Source: Streptomyces hyaluromycini (GTDB lineage Bacteria; Actinomycetota; Actinomycetes; Streptomycetales; Streptomycetaceae). Taken from it: a stretch of 64,000 bases of DNA. Both the position numbers and the translations under genes were made by a program. The notes under the pieces are model-generated. The model was not told the origin of the DNA, made no database searches, and saw nothing but the letters and a program-made list of their open reading frames with translations. Location: the NCBI RefSeq assembly GCF_002217755.1, contig NZ_BCFL01000028.1, forward strand, positions 23,564 through 87,563. Direction: 5' to 3'. Within the stretch, counting starts at the first letter, position 1, and every line of letters starts with the position of its first letter. This document shows positions 57,492 through 64,000 of this stretch, piece after piece.

Positions 57492-58241
57492 TCAGGCCCT
57501 CCTCATCAGCAGGTCCCGCAGCTCGCGGGCGTGGCGCCGGCTGACCTGGAGCTCCTCGGAGCCGACCAGGACGCTCACCGTGCCCGCGTCCAGGCGGAGT
57601 TCGCCGATGTGGCGGAGGGCGACCAGGTGACGGCGGTGGATGCGGACGAAGCCGCGGGAGCGCCAGCGGTCCTCCAGGGTGGAGAGCGGAATGCGGACCA
57701 GGTGACTGCCGCGGTCGGTGTGCAGGCGGGCGTAGTCGCCCTGGGCCTCGACGTGCGTGATGTCGTCCACCGCCACGAACCTTGTCACGCCGCCGAGTTC
57801 GACGGGTATGTGGTCGGGGTCGGGTTCGTGCACGGGTATCCGGGGTGCGGCGCCGCGCAGTTCGGCGGCCCGGCGTACCGCCTCCGCCAGGCGTTCCTTG
57901 CGTACCGGCTTCAGGACGTAGTCAACTGCCTTGAGGTCGAAGGCCCTTACCGCGAAGTCCTCGTGGGCGGTGACGAAGACGACCAGCGGCGGCCGGGCGA
58001 AGCCGGTGAGCAGCCGGGCCAGGTCCAGGCCGTCCAGGCCGGGCATCTGGACGTCGAGGAAGACGACGTCGATGGCCTCGGGGCCCTGCGGTCCGGACTC
58101 CAGGGCGCGGGTGATGCGGCGCAGCGCCTCGGTGGCGTCCCCGGCGCCCTCGACGCTTCCGATGCGCGGATCGGCGTGCAGCAGATAGAGCAGCTCCTCC
58201 AGCGAAGGGCGTTCGTCGTCGACGGCGAGGGCGCGCAGCAT
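57492..58241 (-). CDS. LytTR-family response regulator
   Basis: A 249-residue regulator. The receiver has LRALAVDDERPSLEELLYLL, the Asp in VVFLDVQMPGLDG near residue 61 and Lys in VDYVLKPVRKERL. The LytTR DNA-binding domain follows: ITHVEAQGDYARLHTDRGSH and LSTLEDRWRSRGFVRIHRRHLV near residues 165-215. It is the first gene of a four-gene operon RR - DUF485 - symporter - kinase. The ATG at 58241 is the natural start. It probably controls transcription of the symporter in response to the kinase. Confidence 0.88.
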   Translation of the reverse strand: MLRALAVDDERPSLEELLYLLHADPRIGSVEGAGDATEALRRITRALESGPQGPEAIDVVFLDVQMPGLDGLDLARLLTGFARPPLVVFVTAHEDFAVRAFDLKAVDYVLKPVRKERLAEAVRRAAELRGAAPRIPVHEPDPDHIPVELGGVTRFVAVDDITHVEAQGDYARLHTDRGSHLVRIPLSTLEDRWRSRGFVRIHRRHLVALRHIGELRLDAGTVSVLVGSEELQVSRRHARELRDLLMRRA

Positions 58242-58352
58242 GAACGGAGTGTAGGCGGCGGAACGCGGCGCTGGACATGTACCGGACGTGGACGTTCGCG
58301 CCGGAAGCAGTGGTGCTCCCGAACTGTCTTCGCCCGTGGTTACAGTGCGGGC

Positions 58353-58838
58353 ATGAACAGCGGCACCGCCTCCTTCGACGACCTCGACCGGAAGATCACC
58401 ACCGCGCTGATGGCGAACGCGCGGACCAGTTTCGCCGAGATCGGCGCGGCCGTCGGGCTCTCCGCGACGGCCGTCAAACGGAGGGTCGACCGGTTGCGCG
58501 AGACGGGTGTGATCACCGGGTTCACGGCCACCGTCACCCCGTCGGCCCTCGGCTGGCGCACGGAGGCGTACGTCGAGGTGTACTGCGAGGGCGCGGCCCC
58601 GCCCCGGCGGCTCGCGGAGGTGGTCCGCAACCATCCGGAGATCACCGCGGCCATGACGGTGACCGGCGGCGCGGACGCGCTGCTGCATGTGCGGGCCCGG
58701 GATGTGGGGCACTTCGAGGAGGTGCTGGAGCGGATCCGTGTGGAGCCGTTCATCCGGAAGACGATCAGCGTGATGGTGCTGTCGCATCTGCTTCCGGAGA
58801 GCCCGGAGGCCGGTGCCACGCACCCCGTACCGGAGTAA
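58353..58838 (+). CDS. Lrp/AsnC-family transcriptional regulator
   Basis: A 161-residue Lrp protein. The HTH is DLDRKITTALMANARTSFAE, IGAAVGLSATAVKRRVDRLRETGVI near residues 9-58, followed by an AsnC ligand-binding domain with HPEITAAMTVTGGADALLHV. Its usual ligand is an amino acid. It sits just upstream of, and in the same direction as, the arginine-linked genes ddaH and rocD. An inverted repeat CTGCGT-N14-ACGCAG (58850-58875) lies after its stop and before ddaH. It diverges from the LytTR regulator. Confidence 0.85.
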   Translation: MNSGTASFDDLDRKITTALMANARTSFAEIGAAVGLSATAVKRRVDRLRETGVITGFTATVTPSALGWRTEAYVEVYCEGAAPPRRLAEVVRNHPEITAAMTVTGGADALLHVRARDVGHFEEVLERIRVEPFIRKTISVMVLSHLLPESPEAGATHPVPE

Positions 58839-58849
58839 ACGCATCGATG

Positions 58850-58875
58850 CTGCGTTTGTACGACCGGAGACGCAG
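58850..58875. promoter_or_regulatory. Inverted repeat CTGCGT-N14-ACGCAG upstream of ddaH
   Basis: It lies between the Lrp gene and the DDAH gene. The wide spacing resembles Lrp-type dyads, and a TTTGTTTCTTG-like AT-rich stretch follows near 58909-58919. The upstream Lrp protein is the natural candidate. Confidence 0.4.
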
Positions 58876-58983
58876 CGTTCCTGCGCAGACGCGCAACATT
58901 TGTTTCTTGTCGCCCGTATCCGACGCTTTCTACCTTGGTGTCAACCCTCAGTCGACACCGCGGGAAAGCGGAGGAACCCCTCT

Positions 58984-59793
58984 GTGTCCGAAAACCGTGT
59001 GCAGCGCCCCCGGCGCTTTCTTGTCTGCGAACCCAGATATTTCGGCGTGCAGTACGCGATCAATCCCTGGATGAACCCCGACACCAGGGTCGACGTCGAC
59101 CTGGCCCAGGAGCAGTGGACCGCGCTGATCAGCGCCTACCGCACGCACGGGCACAGCGTCGACCGGCTGGAGCCGGTGCCCGGCCTGCCCGACATGGTGT
59201 TCGCCGCGAACTCGGCGGTCGTCGTCGGCGGCCGCGTCTTCGGCTCGCTCTTCCATGCGCCCGAGCGGCGCCCCGAGTCCACCCACTACGACCTCTGGTT
59301 CAAGACCGCGGGCTACGAGGTGCACCGACCGGGCTCGGTGGTCGAGGGCGAGGGCGACCTGGTCTGGACGGGCCGGTACCTGCTCGCCGGCACCGGCTTC
59401 CGCACCAGCCGCGAGGCGCACCGTGAGGCGCAGGAGTTCTTCGGCCACCCGGTGATCAGCCTGACCCTGGTGGACCCGTACTTCTACCACCTGGACACGG
59501 CGCTGTTCGTCCTCGACGAGGAGAACATCGTCTACTACCCCGAGGCCTTCTCCCCCGGCAGCCGGGACGTGCTGGGCCGGCTGTTCCCTGACGCGGTGCT
59601 CGCCACCCGGGACGACGCCATGGCATGGGGCCTGAACTCCGTCTCCGACGGCCGCCACGTCTTCATCGCGCCGCAGGCCGAGACGCTCGCCGCCCGGCTC
59701 GCCGACCAGGGCTACGAGCCCGTCCCCGTCGACCTGTCGGAGTTCCACAAGGCAGGCGGCGGCATCAAGTGCTGCACCCAGGAAATCCGCTGA
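58984..59793 (+). CDS. ddaH: Dimethylarginine dimethylaminohydrolase-family amidinohydrolase
   Basis: A 269-residue DDAH/pentein-fold enzyme. It carries FAANSAVVVGGRVF, the Glu-containing EGEGDLVW, the catalytic His in VDPYFYHLDTALFVL near residue 164, and the nucleophilic Cys in GGGIKCCTQEIR at the C-terminus. It hydrolyses methylated arginine to citrulline and methylamine; some relatives act on arginine itself. The start is GTG 58984 after GGAGG. It directly precedes rocD, with 19 bases between, so the pair probably feeds arginine-derived nitrogen towards glutamate semialdehyde. Confidence 0.87.
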   Translation: MSENRVQRPRRFLVCEPRYFGVQYAINPWMNPDTRVDVDLAQEQWTALISAYRTHGHSVDRLEPVPGLPDMVFAANSAVVVGGRVFGSLFHAPERRPESTHYDLWFKTAGYEVHRPGSVVEGEGDLVWTGRYLLAGTGFRTSREAHREAQEFFGHPVISLTLVDPYFYHLDTALFVLDEENIVYYPEAFSPGSRDVLGRLFPDAVLATRDDAMAWGLNSVSDGRHVFIAPQAETLAARLADQGYEPVPVDLSEFHKAGGGIKCCTQEIR

Positions 59794-59812
59794 GGACCAG
59801 GAGATCCCTCTG

Positions 59813-61033
59813 ATGACCGCACCCGCACGCGCACGCACCTCCGCCGAGCTGATCGAGGCGGAGGGACCGGTCCTCGCGCACAACTACCACCCGCTGCCCG
59901 TCGTCGTCGCCCGCGCCGAGGGCGTCTGGGTGGAGGACGTCGAGGGCCGCCGTTACCTCGACATGCTGGCCGGCTACTCGGCCCTCAACTTCGGCCACCG
60001 CCACCCGGCGCTGATCGAGGCCGCACACCGCCAGCTGGACCGCCTCACCCTCACCTCGCGCGCCTTCCACAACGACAGGCTCGCCGAATTCGCCGAGCGG
60101 CTGGCGGCGCTGACGGGCCTGGACATGGTGCTGCCGATGAACACCGGCGCCGAGGCGGTCGAGTCCGGCATCAAGGTGGCCCGCAAATGGGCCTACGACG
60201 TGAAGGGCGTCCCGGCCGACCAGGCCACGATCGTGGTCGCCGCGGACAACTTCCACGGCCGTACGACCACGATCGTCAGCTTCTCCACCGACGAGACCGC
60301 CCGGGCGGGCTTCGGCCCGTTCACGCCGGGCTTCCGGATCGTGCCGTACAACGACCTGGCCGCGCTGGAGGCGGCGGTCGACGAGACCACGGCGGCCGTG
60401 CTGATCGAGCCGATCCAGGGCGAGGCCGGGGTGCTCATCCCCGACGACGGCTATCTGACCGGGGTCCGCGAGCTGACCCGCCGCAAGGGGTGCCTCTTCG
60501 TCGCCGACGAGATCCAGTCCGGCCTCGGCCGCACCGGCCGCACCCTCGCCGTCGACCACGAGGACGTGGTGCCGGACGTGCTGCTGCTCGGCAAGGCGCT
60601 GGGCGGCGGGATCGTGCCGGTGTCGGCGGTGGTGGCCCGGCGGGAGGTGCTGGGGGTGCTGCACCCCGGCGAGCACGGCTCGACGTTCGGCGGCAACCCG
60701 CTCGCGGCGGCGGTCGGCACGGCGGTGGTCGAGCTGCTGGAGAGCGGCGACTTCCAGCGCCGGGCCGCCGAGCTGGGCGTGGTTCTGCGGGACGGCCTGA
60801 CGGAGCTGGTCGGCAGGGGCGTGGTCGGCTTCCGCTCGCGCGGACTGTGGGCGGGCGTCGACGTGGACCCGGCGATCGGCACCGGGCGGGAGATCGGCGA
60901 ACGCCTGATGCGCGAGGGCGTCCTGGTCAAGGACACCCACGGCTCCACGATCCGGCTGGCCCCGCCGCTGACCGTCACGGCGGAGGAACTGCGGTCGGCG
61001 CTGGGGTCGTTGGAGAAGGTGCTCGCGGCGTAG
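59813..61033 (+). CDS. rocD: Ornithine aminotransferase
   Basis: A 406-residue class III aminotransferase. PLP is held by Lys261 in LLGKALGGGIVPVSAV. The N-terminal HNYHPLPVVVARAEG and GYSALNFGHRHPALIE are typical of ornithine aminotransferase, and IEPIQGEAGV and VADEIQSGLGRTGR are the co-substrate loops. It converts ornithine and 2-oxoglutarate to glutamate semialdehyde and glutamate. The ATG at 59813 follows GGAG. It is the last gene of the Lrp-ddaH-rocD set and ends at a strong hairpin. Confidence 0.9.
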   Translation: MTAPARARTSAELIEAEGPVLAHNYHPLPVVVARAEGVWVEDVEGRRYLDMLAGYSALNFGHRHPALIEAAHRQLDRLTLTSRAFHNDRLAEFAERLAALTGLDMVLPMNTGAEAVESGIKVARKWAYDVKGVPADQATIVVAADNFHGRTTTIVSFSTDETARAGFGPFTPGFRIVPYNDLAALEAAVDETTAAVLIEPIQGEAGVLIPDDGYLTGVRELTRRKGCLFVADEIQSGLGRTGRTLAVDHEDVVPDVLLLGKALGGGIVPVSAVVARREVLGVLHPGEHGSTFGGNPLAAAVGTAVVELLESGDFQRRAAELGVVLRDGLTELVGRGVVGFRSRGLWAGVDVDPAIGTGREIGERLMREGVLVKDTHGSTIRLAPPLTVTAEELRSALGSLEKVLAA

Positions 61034-61050
61034 GCCGGGGAGGAGCCGGG

Positions 61051-61092
61051 GGGGCGGGGCGGCCGTGCCCGGGAGCGCGGCCGCCCCGCCCC
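61051..61092. terminator. Bidirectional hairpin between rocD and the DUF305 gene
   Basis: Perfect 15-bp arms, GGGGCGGGGCGGCCG and CGGCCGCCCCGCCCC, with a 12-base loop, lie between two convergent stop codons. This is an obvious shared terminator. Confidence 0.8.
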
Positions 61093-61101
61093 GATCGGTG
61101 A

Positions 61102-61722
61102 TCAGCTCTTGCCGAGGAGCTTGTTCATCTCCTTGATCTCGGCGTTCTGGGCGGTGACGATGCCGTCGGCCATGCTCGTGGCCGGGGCGTAGTCACCCTT
61201 GGCCTTCTCGGTGCCGGCCATCTCGACCGCGCCCTGGTGGTGCTGGACCATCATGGTCAGGAACATCGTGTCGAAGTCCGTCCCCTTGGCCTGCTTCAGC
61301 ATGGTCATGTCCTTGTCGGACATCATCCCGGCCATGCCGGCGTGGCCGCTGTGGTCCATGCCCGCCATGGGCACGTCCTCGCCCCAGGCCTTCAGCCAGC
61401 CGGTCATGGTCCTGATCTCCGGGTCCTGGGCCTTCTCGATCCGGGCGGCGAGGTCCTTCACCTGGGCGGAGGAGGCGCGGTCGGCGGCGAGCCCGGCCAT
61501 CTCCACGGCCTGCTGGTGGTGCGGGATCATGCTCTGCGCGAAGGACACGTCCTGCGCGTTGTGCGCACCGGCGGTGGCGGTGGCACCGGCCGCCGCCGAG
61601 TGCGAGGCGTGTGCGGTGCCGGCGGTGTCGGTGCTGTCGTCGCCGCTGCCGCACGCGGTGAGGGCGAGGGCGGCGGTCGCGGTGAGCGCGACGAGGACGG
61701 CACGGGTACGCGTGGTGGTCAT
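61102..61722 (-). CDS. DUF305 lipoprotein (ferritin-like, His/Met-rich)
   Basis: A 206-residue lipoprotein: TTTRTRAVLVALTATAALAL then TACGSG (lipobox LTAC, Cys about residue 24). The mature part has two ferritin-like helical blocks with the DUF305 hallmark, MIPHHQQAVEMAGLA near residue 65 and MVQHHQGAVEMAGTEKAKG near residue 160, plus a Met/His-rich linker (MAGMDHSGHAGMAGMM). Such proteins bind copper or other metals in the envelope. The ATG at 61722 has AGGAGA upstream. It pairs with a DUF6153 gene 83 bp upstream on the same strand. Confidence 0.85.
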   Translation of the reverse strand: MTTTRTRAVLVALTATAALALTACGSGDDSTDTAGTAHASHSAAAGATATAGAHNAQDVSFAQSMIPHHQQAVEMAGLAADRASSAQVKDLAARIEKAQDPEIRTMTGWLKAWGEDVPMAGMDHSGHAGMAGMMSDKDMTMLKQAKGTDFDTMFLTMMVQHHQGAVEMAGTEKAKGDYAPATSMADGIVTAQNAEIKEMNKLLGKS

Positions 61723-61805
61723 GCTGGATCTCCTGCGAATGGATGTGAGTGGGCACGCGGGAGCACGACCGCTGCGCTGTCCGCGCGCGGCCGGCTCGGG
61801 TGCCT

Positions 61806-62213
61806 CTAGATCCGCAGGAGCTGGAGTTCGGCCAGGTCGGGGGGTGCCCGTGCGCCGTCCGGTGCCGTGACCGGGCCGGCGGGCACCGGGCAGGCGGTCG
61901 CGAGCACGGGGACCGGGTCCGGGACCAGCGCGGGCAGCGCCGGTCCGCCGCTCACCGCGCCGGAGGCGCAGGTCGCGTCGGCGTGGTGCGCGTGATGGTC
62001 GCCGCAGTGGCCGTCGTCGCCGGAACAGCCGTCGTACGCGGTGGCCATGACCGCCGCAGGGGAGACGGCCCGCTCGTGCCCGCCGTGCATTCCCATGACG
62101 CCGCCGGGTGCCAGCGCGTGCATGCCGAGCAGCCCGGTCAGCAGCCCCAGCACGAGCAGGGCGCGCCAACGCCGGTACGGCGGTCGCGGGGTGGGCTGCT
62201 CGGTGGGGCGCAT
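61806..62213 (-). CDS. DUF6153-family membrane protein
   Basis: A 135-residue protein with one N-terminal membrane segment (RALLVLGLLTGLLGMHALAP), a His/Cys-rich exposed middle (CSGDDGHCGDHHAHHADATC) and the very conserved end GARAPPDLAELQLLRI. I recognise the last stretch from Streptomyces DUF6153 proteins. A role in metal handling is suggested by the His/Cys content and the DUF305 neighbour, but is not established. The start may be ATG 62213 or a few codons upstream (62222); the former has AGGATGG at a fair distance. Confidence 0.7.
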   Translation of the reverse strand: MRPTEQPTPRPPYRRWRALLVLGLLTGLLGMHALAPGGVMGMHGGHERAVSPAAVMATAYDGCSGDDGHCGDHHAHHADATCASGAVSGGPALPALVPDPVPVLATACPVPAGPVTAPDGARAPPDLAELQLLRI

Positions 62214-62476
62214 CGGGACCATCCTATGCATGCCCTGAGAGCCGGCCGGCACGGGCACACCCCGGACGGCCGTTTCCGCGCACCGGTGCCGCAGGCGCTG
62301 TCCGCGGCGGACCGGCCGGTCGCGGGCGACGGGAGGGCGCACTCGGCCGCCGCCATGAGCCCGGACACGACGGCACCATCGGTGCCGGTCCGGGAAAGGG
62401 CCCTTGGCGGAGCGACGCGGACGTGACCACTGACGCCGCCTGCGACACGAGCCGCTCCGAGGGGGCCCGAGGGGGG
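62214..62476. other. Intergenic region, nothing recognised
   Basis: A 263-bp gap upstream of the DUF6153 gene and downstream of the SDR stop holds no credible gene. Short GC-rich dyads only. Confidence 0.4.
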
Positions 62477-63307
62477 TTACTCCTTGACGCCCTGCGCCCG
62501 CCGGGAGACGTGTGCCCAGTCGTCCCAGGTCTTCAGGCGGTCGGCGTAGACGTTCTTGGCGATCTCCAGGCCGTCCGTGCCGAAGAAGACGCGCAGCGGC
62601 GGGTTCTCCGCGTCGACGATCTGCAGCAGGGCGGCGCCCGCGTCGCTCGGGTCGGCGTAGCTGGCGTCACCCATCTGAGCCGCGATGGCCTCACGGACCG
62701 CGTCGTACACGGGGATCCGCTCGGCGTGCTTGGCGGACGAACCGGCCCAGTCGGTGGTGAAGCCGCCCGGCTCCACGATCGTGATCTTGATGCCGGTGCC
62801 GGCGATGGCGAGCTCGTGCGAGAGGGACTCGCTCAGCGCCTCAAGCGCCCACTTGGACGCGTTGTACACGCCGATGGTCGGGAACGCGGCGATGCCGCCG
62901 ACCGAGGAGATCTGGACGATGTGGCCGCTGCCCTGAGCACGCAGGATCGGCAGGACGGCCTGCGTCACCCACAGCGCGCCGAAGAAGTTCGTCTCCATCT
63001 GAGCACGCGCCTGGTCCTCGGCGGTCTCCTCGATCGTGCCGAACAGGCCGTAGCCGGCGTTGTTGACGACGACGTCGAGACGGCCGAACTTCTCGTGCGC
63101 GGCCGCGACGGCGCCGTCGACGGCGGCCTTGTCGGTGACATCGAGCAGCAGCGGCAGCAGCGCGTCACCGTACTTGACGGCCAGGTCGTCCAGGGTGGCG
63201 ATGTTCCGGACAGTCGCGGCGACCTTGTCGCCACGCTCCAGGGCGGACTCGGCGAACGCGCGGCCGATGCCGCGGGACGTGCCGGTGATGAACCAGACCT
63301 TGCTCAT
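62477..63307 (-). CDS. Short-chain dehydrogenase/reductase (classical)
   Basis: A 276-residue classical SDR: VWFITGTSRGIGRAFAESAL (NAD(P) motif), VVVNNAGYGLFG, catalytic Ser in IVQISSVGGIAA and the YNASK Tyr-Lys pair. The longer C-terminal part matches the oxidoreductase group often annotated as SDR family NAD(P)-dependent; the substrate is unknown. The ATG at 63307 follows GGAGGGA. It diverges from a TetR gene with direct-repeat sites between, so it is the probable target of that TetR. Confidence 0.87.
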   Translation of the reverse strand: MSKVWFITGTSRGIGRAFAESALERGDKVAATVRNIATLDDLAVKYGDALLPLLLDVTDKAAVDGAVAAAHEKFGRLDVVVNNAGYGLFGTIEETAEDQARAQMETNFFGALWVTQAVLPILRAQGSGHIVQISSVGGIAAFPTIGVYNASKWALEALSESLSHELAIAGTGIKITIVEPGGFTTDWAGSSAKHAERIPVYDAVREAIAAQMGDASYADPSDAGAALLQIVDAENPPLRVFFGTDGLEIAKNVYADRLKTWDDWAHVSRRAQGVKE

Positions 63308-63350
63308 GTTTTTCTCCCTCCGGGTCTGCCGCCACCGTAACCCGAAACTT

Positions 63351-63377
63351 AGACTCGTCCAAAATAAGACTCGTCCA
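63351..63377. promoter_or_regulatory. Direct repeat AGACTCGTCCA x2 between SDR and TetR
   Basis: Two exact 11-bp copies start 16 bp apart (63351 and 63367) in the divergent promoter. This is about one and a half helical turns, so they lie on different faces of the DNA. It is the candidate binding site for the TetR at 63429. Confidence 0.55.
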
Positions 63378-63428
63378 GGAATCGTGGTGACGGGACGTAG
63401 AATGGCGTGAGGGGAGGAACGAAGAACC

Positions 63429-63998
63429 ATGAACCTGCGGGAACGCAAGAAGCTCGCGACCTGGCGCGCCGTCCGGAACGCCGCCATGGAGCTGCTCGCG
63501 GAACAGGGCTACGACGCGACGACGGTCGAGCAGATCGCCGCCGCCGCGAACGTGTCGCGCGCCACCTTCTTCAACTATTTCGCCAGCAAGGAGGCCGCGG
63601 TCCTCGACCCGGACCCCGAGGAGCGACAGGAGTGGCGGGACGCGATGCACGAGCGTCCTGCGGACGAGCCGTTGTGGGATGCGCTGACCGCGATCCTGAC
63701 GGGGTGGTGTACAAGCCTGCGCGAGCGCATGCCGCTGCAACGTCGCCTCAAAGCGGAGTCGCCGGCCTTCGCCCAGACCGCCCAGAGCTTCGGCGAGCAG
63801 TTCTTCGCCGACCTCAGGGAGTGGGTGTTCTCCCGCACCACCCGGTCCGACCGGCTGACCGTGACCTTGCAGCTGAACATCGCACTGGCCGCAATCAACA
63901 CGGCGTACCAGACCTGGCCGGAGGACGAGGCCTTCGACGGCTTCCTGCAGAGACTCGAACGCTGCCTGCACCAGGCGCGCCCGTCGGTCCAGTGCTAG
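63429..63998 (+). CDS. TetR-family transcriptional regulator (complete, ends just inside the window)
   Basis: A 189-residue TetR protein. The HTH is LRERKKLATWRAVRNAAMEL, then VEQIAAAANVSRATFFNYFASKEAAVLDPD near residues 35-64, the classical TetR YF motif. The C-terminal domain is helical without a recognisable ligand site. GGGGAGG lies 11 bases before the ATG. It diverges from the SDR gene and probably represses it. The stop lies two bases from the window end. Confidence 0.88.
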   Translation: MNLRERKKLATWRAVRNAAMELLAEQGYDATTVEQIAAAANVSRATFFNYFASKEAAVLDPDPEERQEWRDAMHERPADEPLWDALTAILTGWCTSLRERMPLQRRLKAESPAFAQTAQSFGEQFFADLREWVFSRTTRSDRLTVTLQLNIALAAINTAYQTWPEDEAFDGFLQRLERCLHQARPSVQC

Positions 63999-64000
63999 GG

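Overview
The window is very GC-rich and uses GTG and TTG starts freely. It carries F420-type and MurT/GatD genes, an rppA-P450-cupin cassette and many one- and two-component regulators, so it looks like a chromosomal segment of a Streptomyces. No rRNA, tRNA, CRISPR array, transposase or phage gene was seen. All gene calls rest on reading translations and motifs by eye; no database search was run.

Bases 1-27.9 kb are accessory. A truncated MarR gene faces a LuxR/LAL regulator. A patchwork of oxidoreductases follows: an LLM flavin monooxygenase, a GMC oxidoreductase, an LtrA-like membrane protein, a UDP-sugar-type glycosyltransferase, a MEKHLA protein, an aldehyde dehydrogenase with a TetR partner, PoxB, an acetoacetate decarboxylase-like protein, a fused YceI-WrbA protein, a tautomerase, a zinc alcohol dehydrogenase, a benzoylformate decarboxylase, an unusual SDR, a cytochrome P450, an Lrp/AsnC regulator, an MFS exporter and glucarate dehydratase. 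Two closely similar MarR regulators (8395-8847 and 15960-16562) lie in this patchwork. The same 14-bp palindrome, TGCTT-N4-AAGCA, sits in front of at least four transcription units. I read this as one local regulon, probably for aromatic or quinone-type compounds. It is the best candidate here for an undescribed system.

Bases 27.9-37 kb show decay and simple housekeeping. A response regulator is followed by a beheaded histidine kinase, which abuts a beheaded FtsX-type permease head to head (a deletion scar). Then come DUF779, two secreted proteins (phosphodiester glycosidase, PI-PLC/GDPD-like), a translationally coupled acyl-CoA dehydrogenase/quinone oxidoreductase operon, an XRE-cupin regulator and a 38-residue relic of a flavoprotein.

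Bases 37-64 kb look like conserved Streptomyces chromosome: ATP-dependent DNA ligase and Nudix, succinate-semialdehyde dehydrogenase, a frameshifted TenA-like gene, the tetrahydroxynaphthalene/flaviolin cassette (rppA, CYP158-like P450, cupin), an acyl-CoA dehydrogenase with its TetR, peptide deformylase, MurT-GatD, phosphofructokinase, a CtaG-like membrane protein, and a secreted DUF6777 protein split by an 8-bp duplication. These are followed by a LytS/LytTR-symporter operon, an Lrp-DDAH-ornithine aminotransferase set, a DUF305/DUF6153 pair and an SDR/TetR pair.

Non-coding structure is rich. There is a 179-bp CTAG-bounded hairpin element, a 20-bp tandem array, a family of dispersed GCGCAGTTCCCCGCGCCCCT-type intergenic repeats, and a roughly 30-bp double palindrome that occurs both between genes and, in frame, inside an acyl-CoA dehydrogenase gene.
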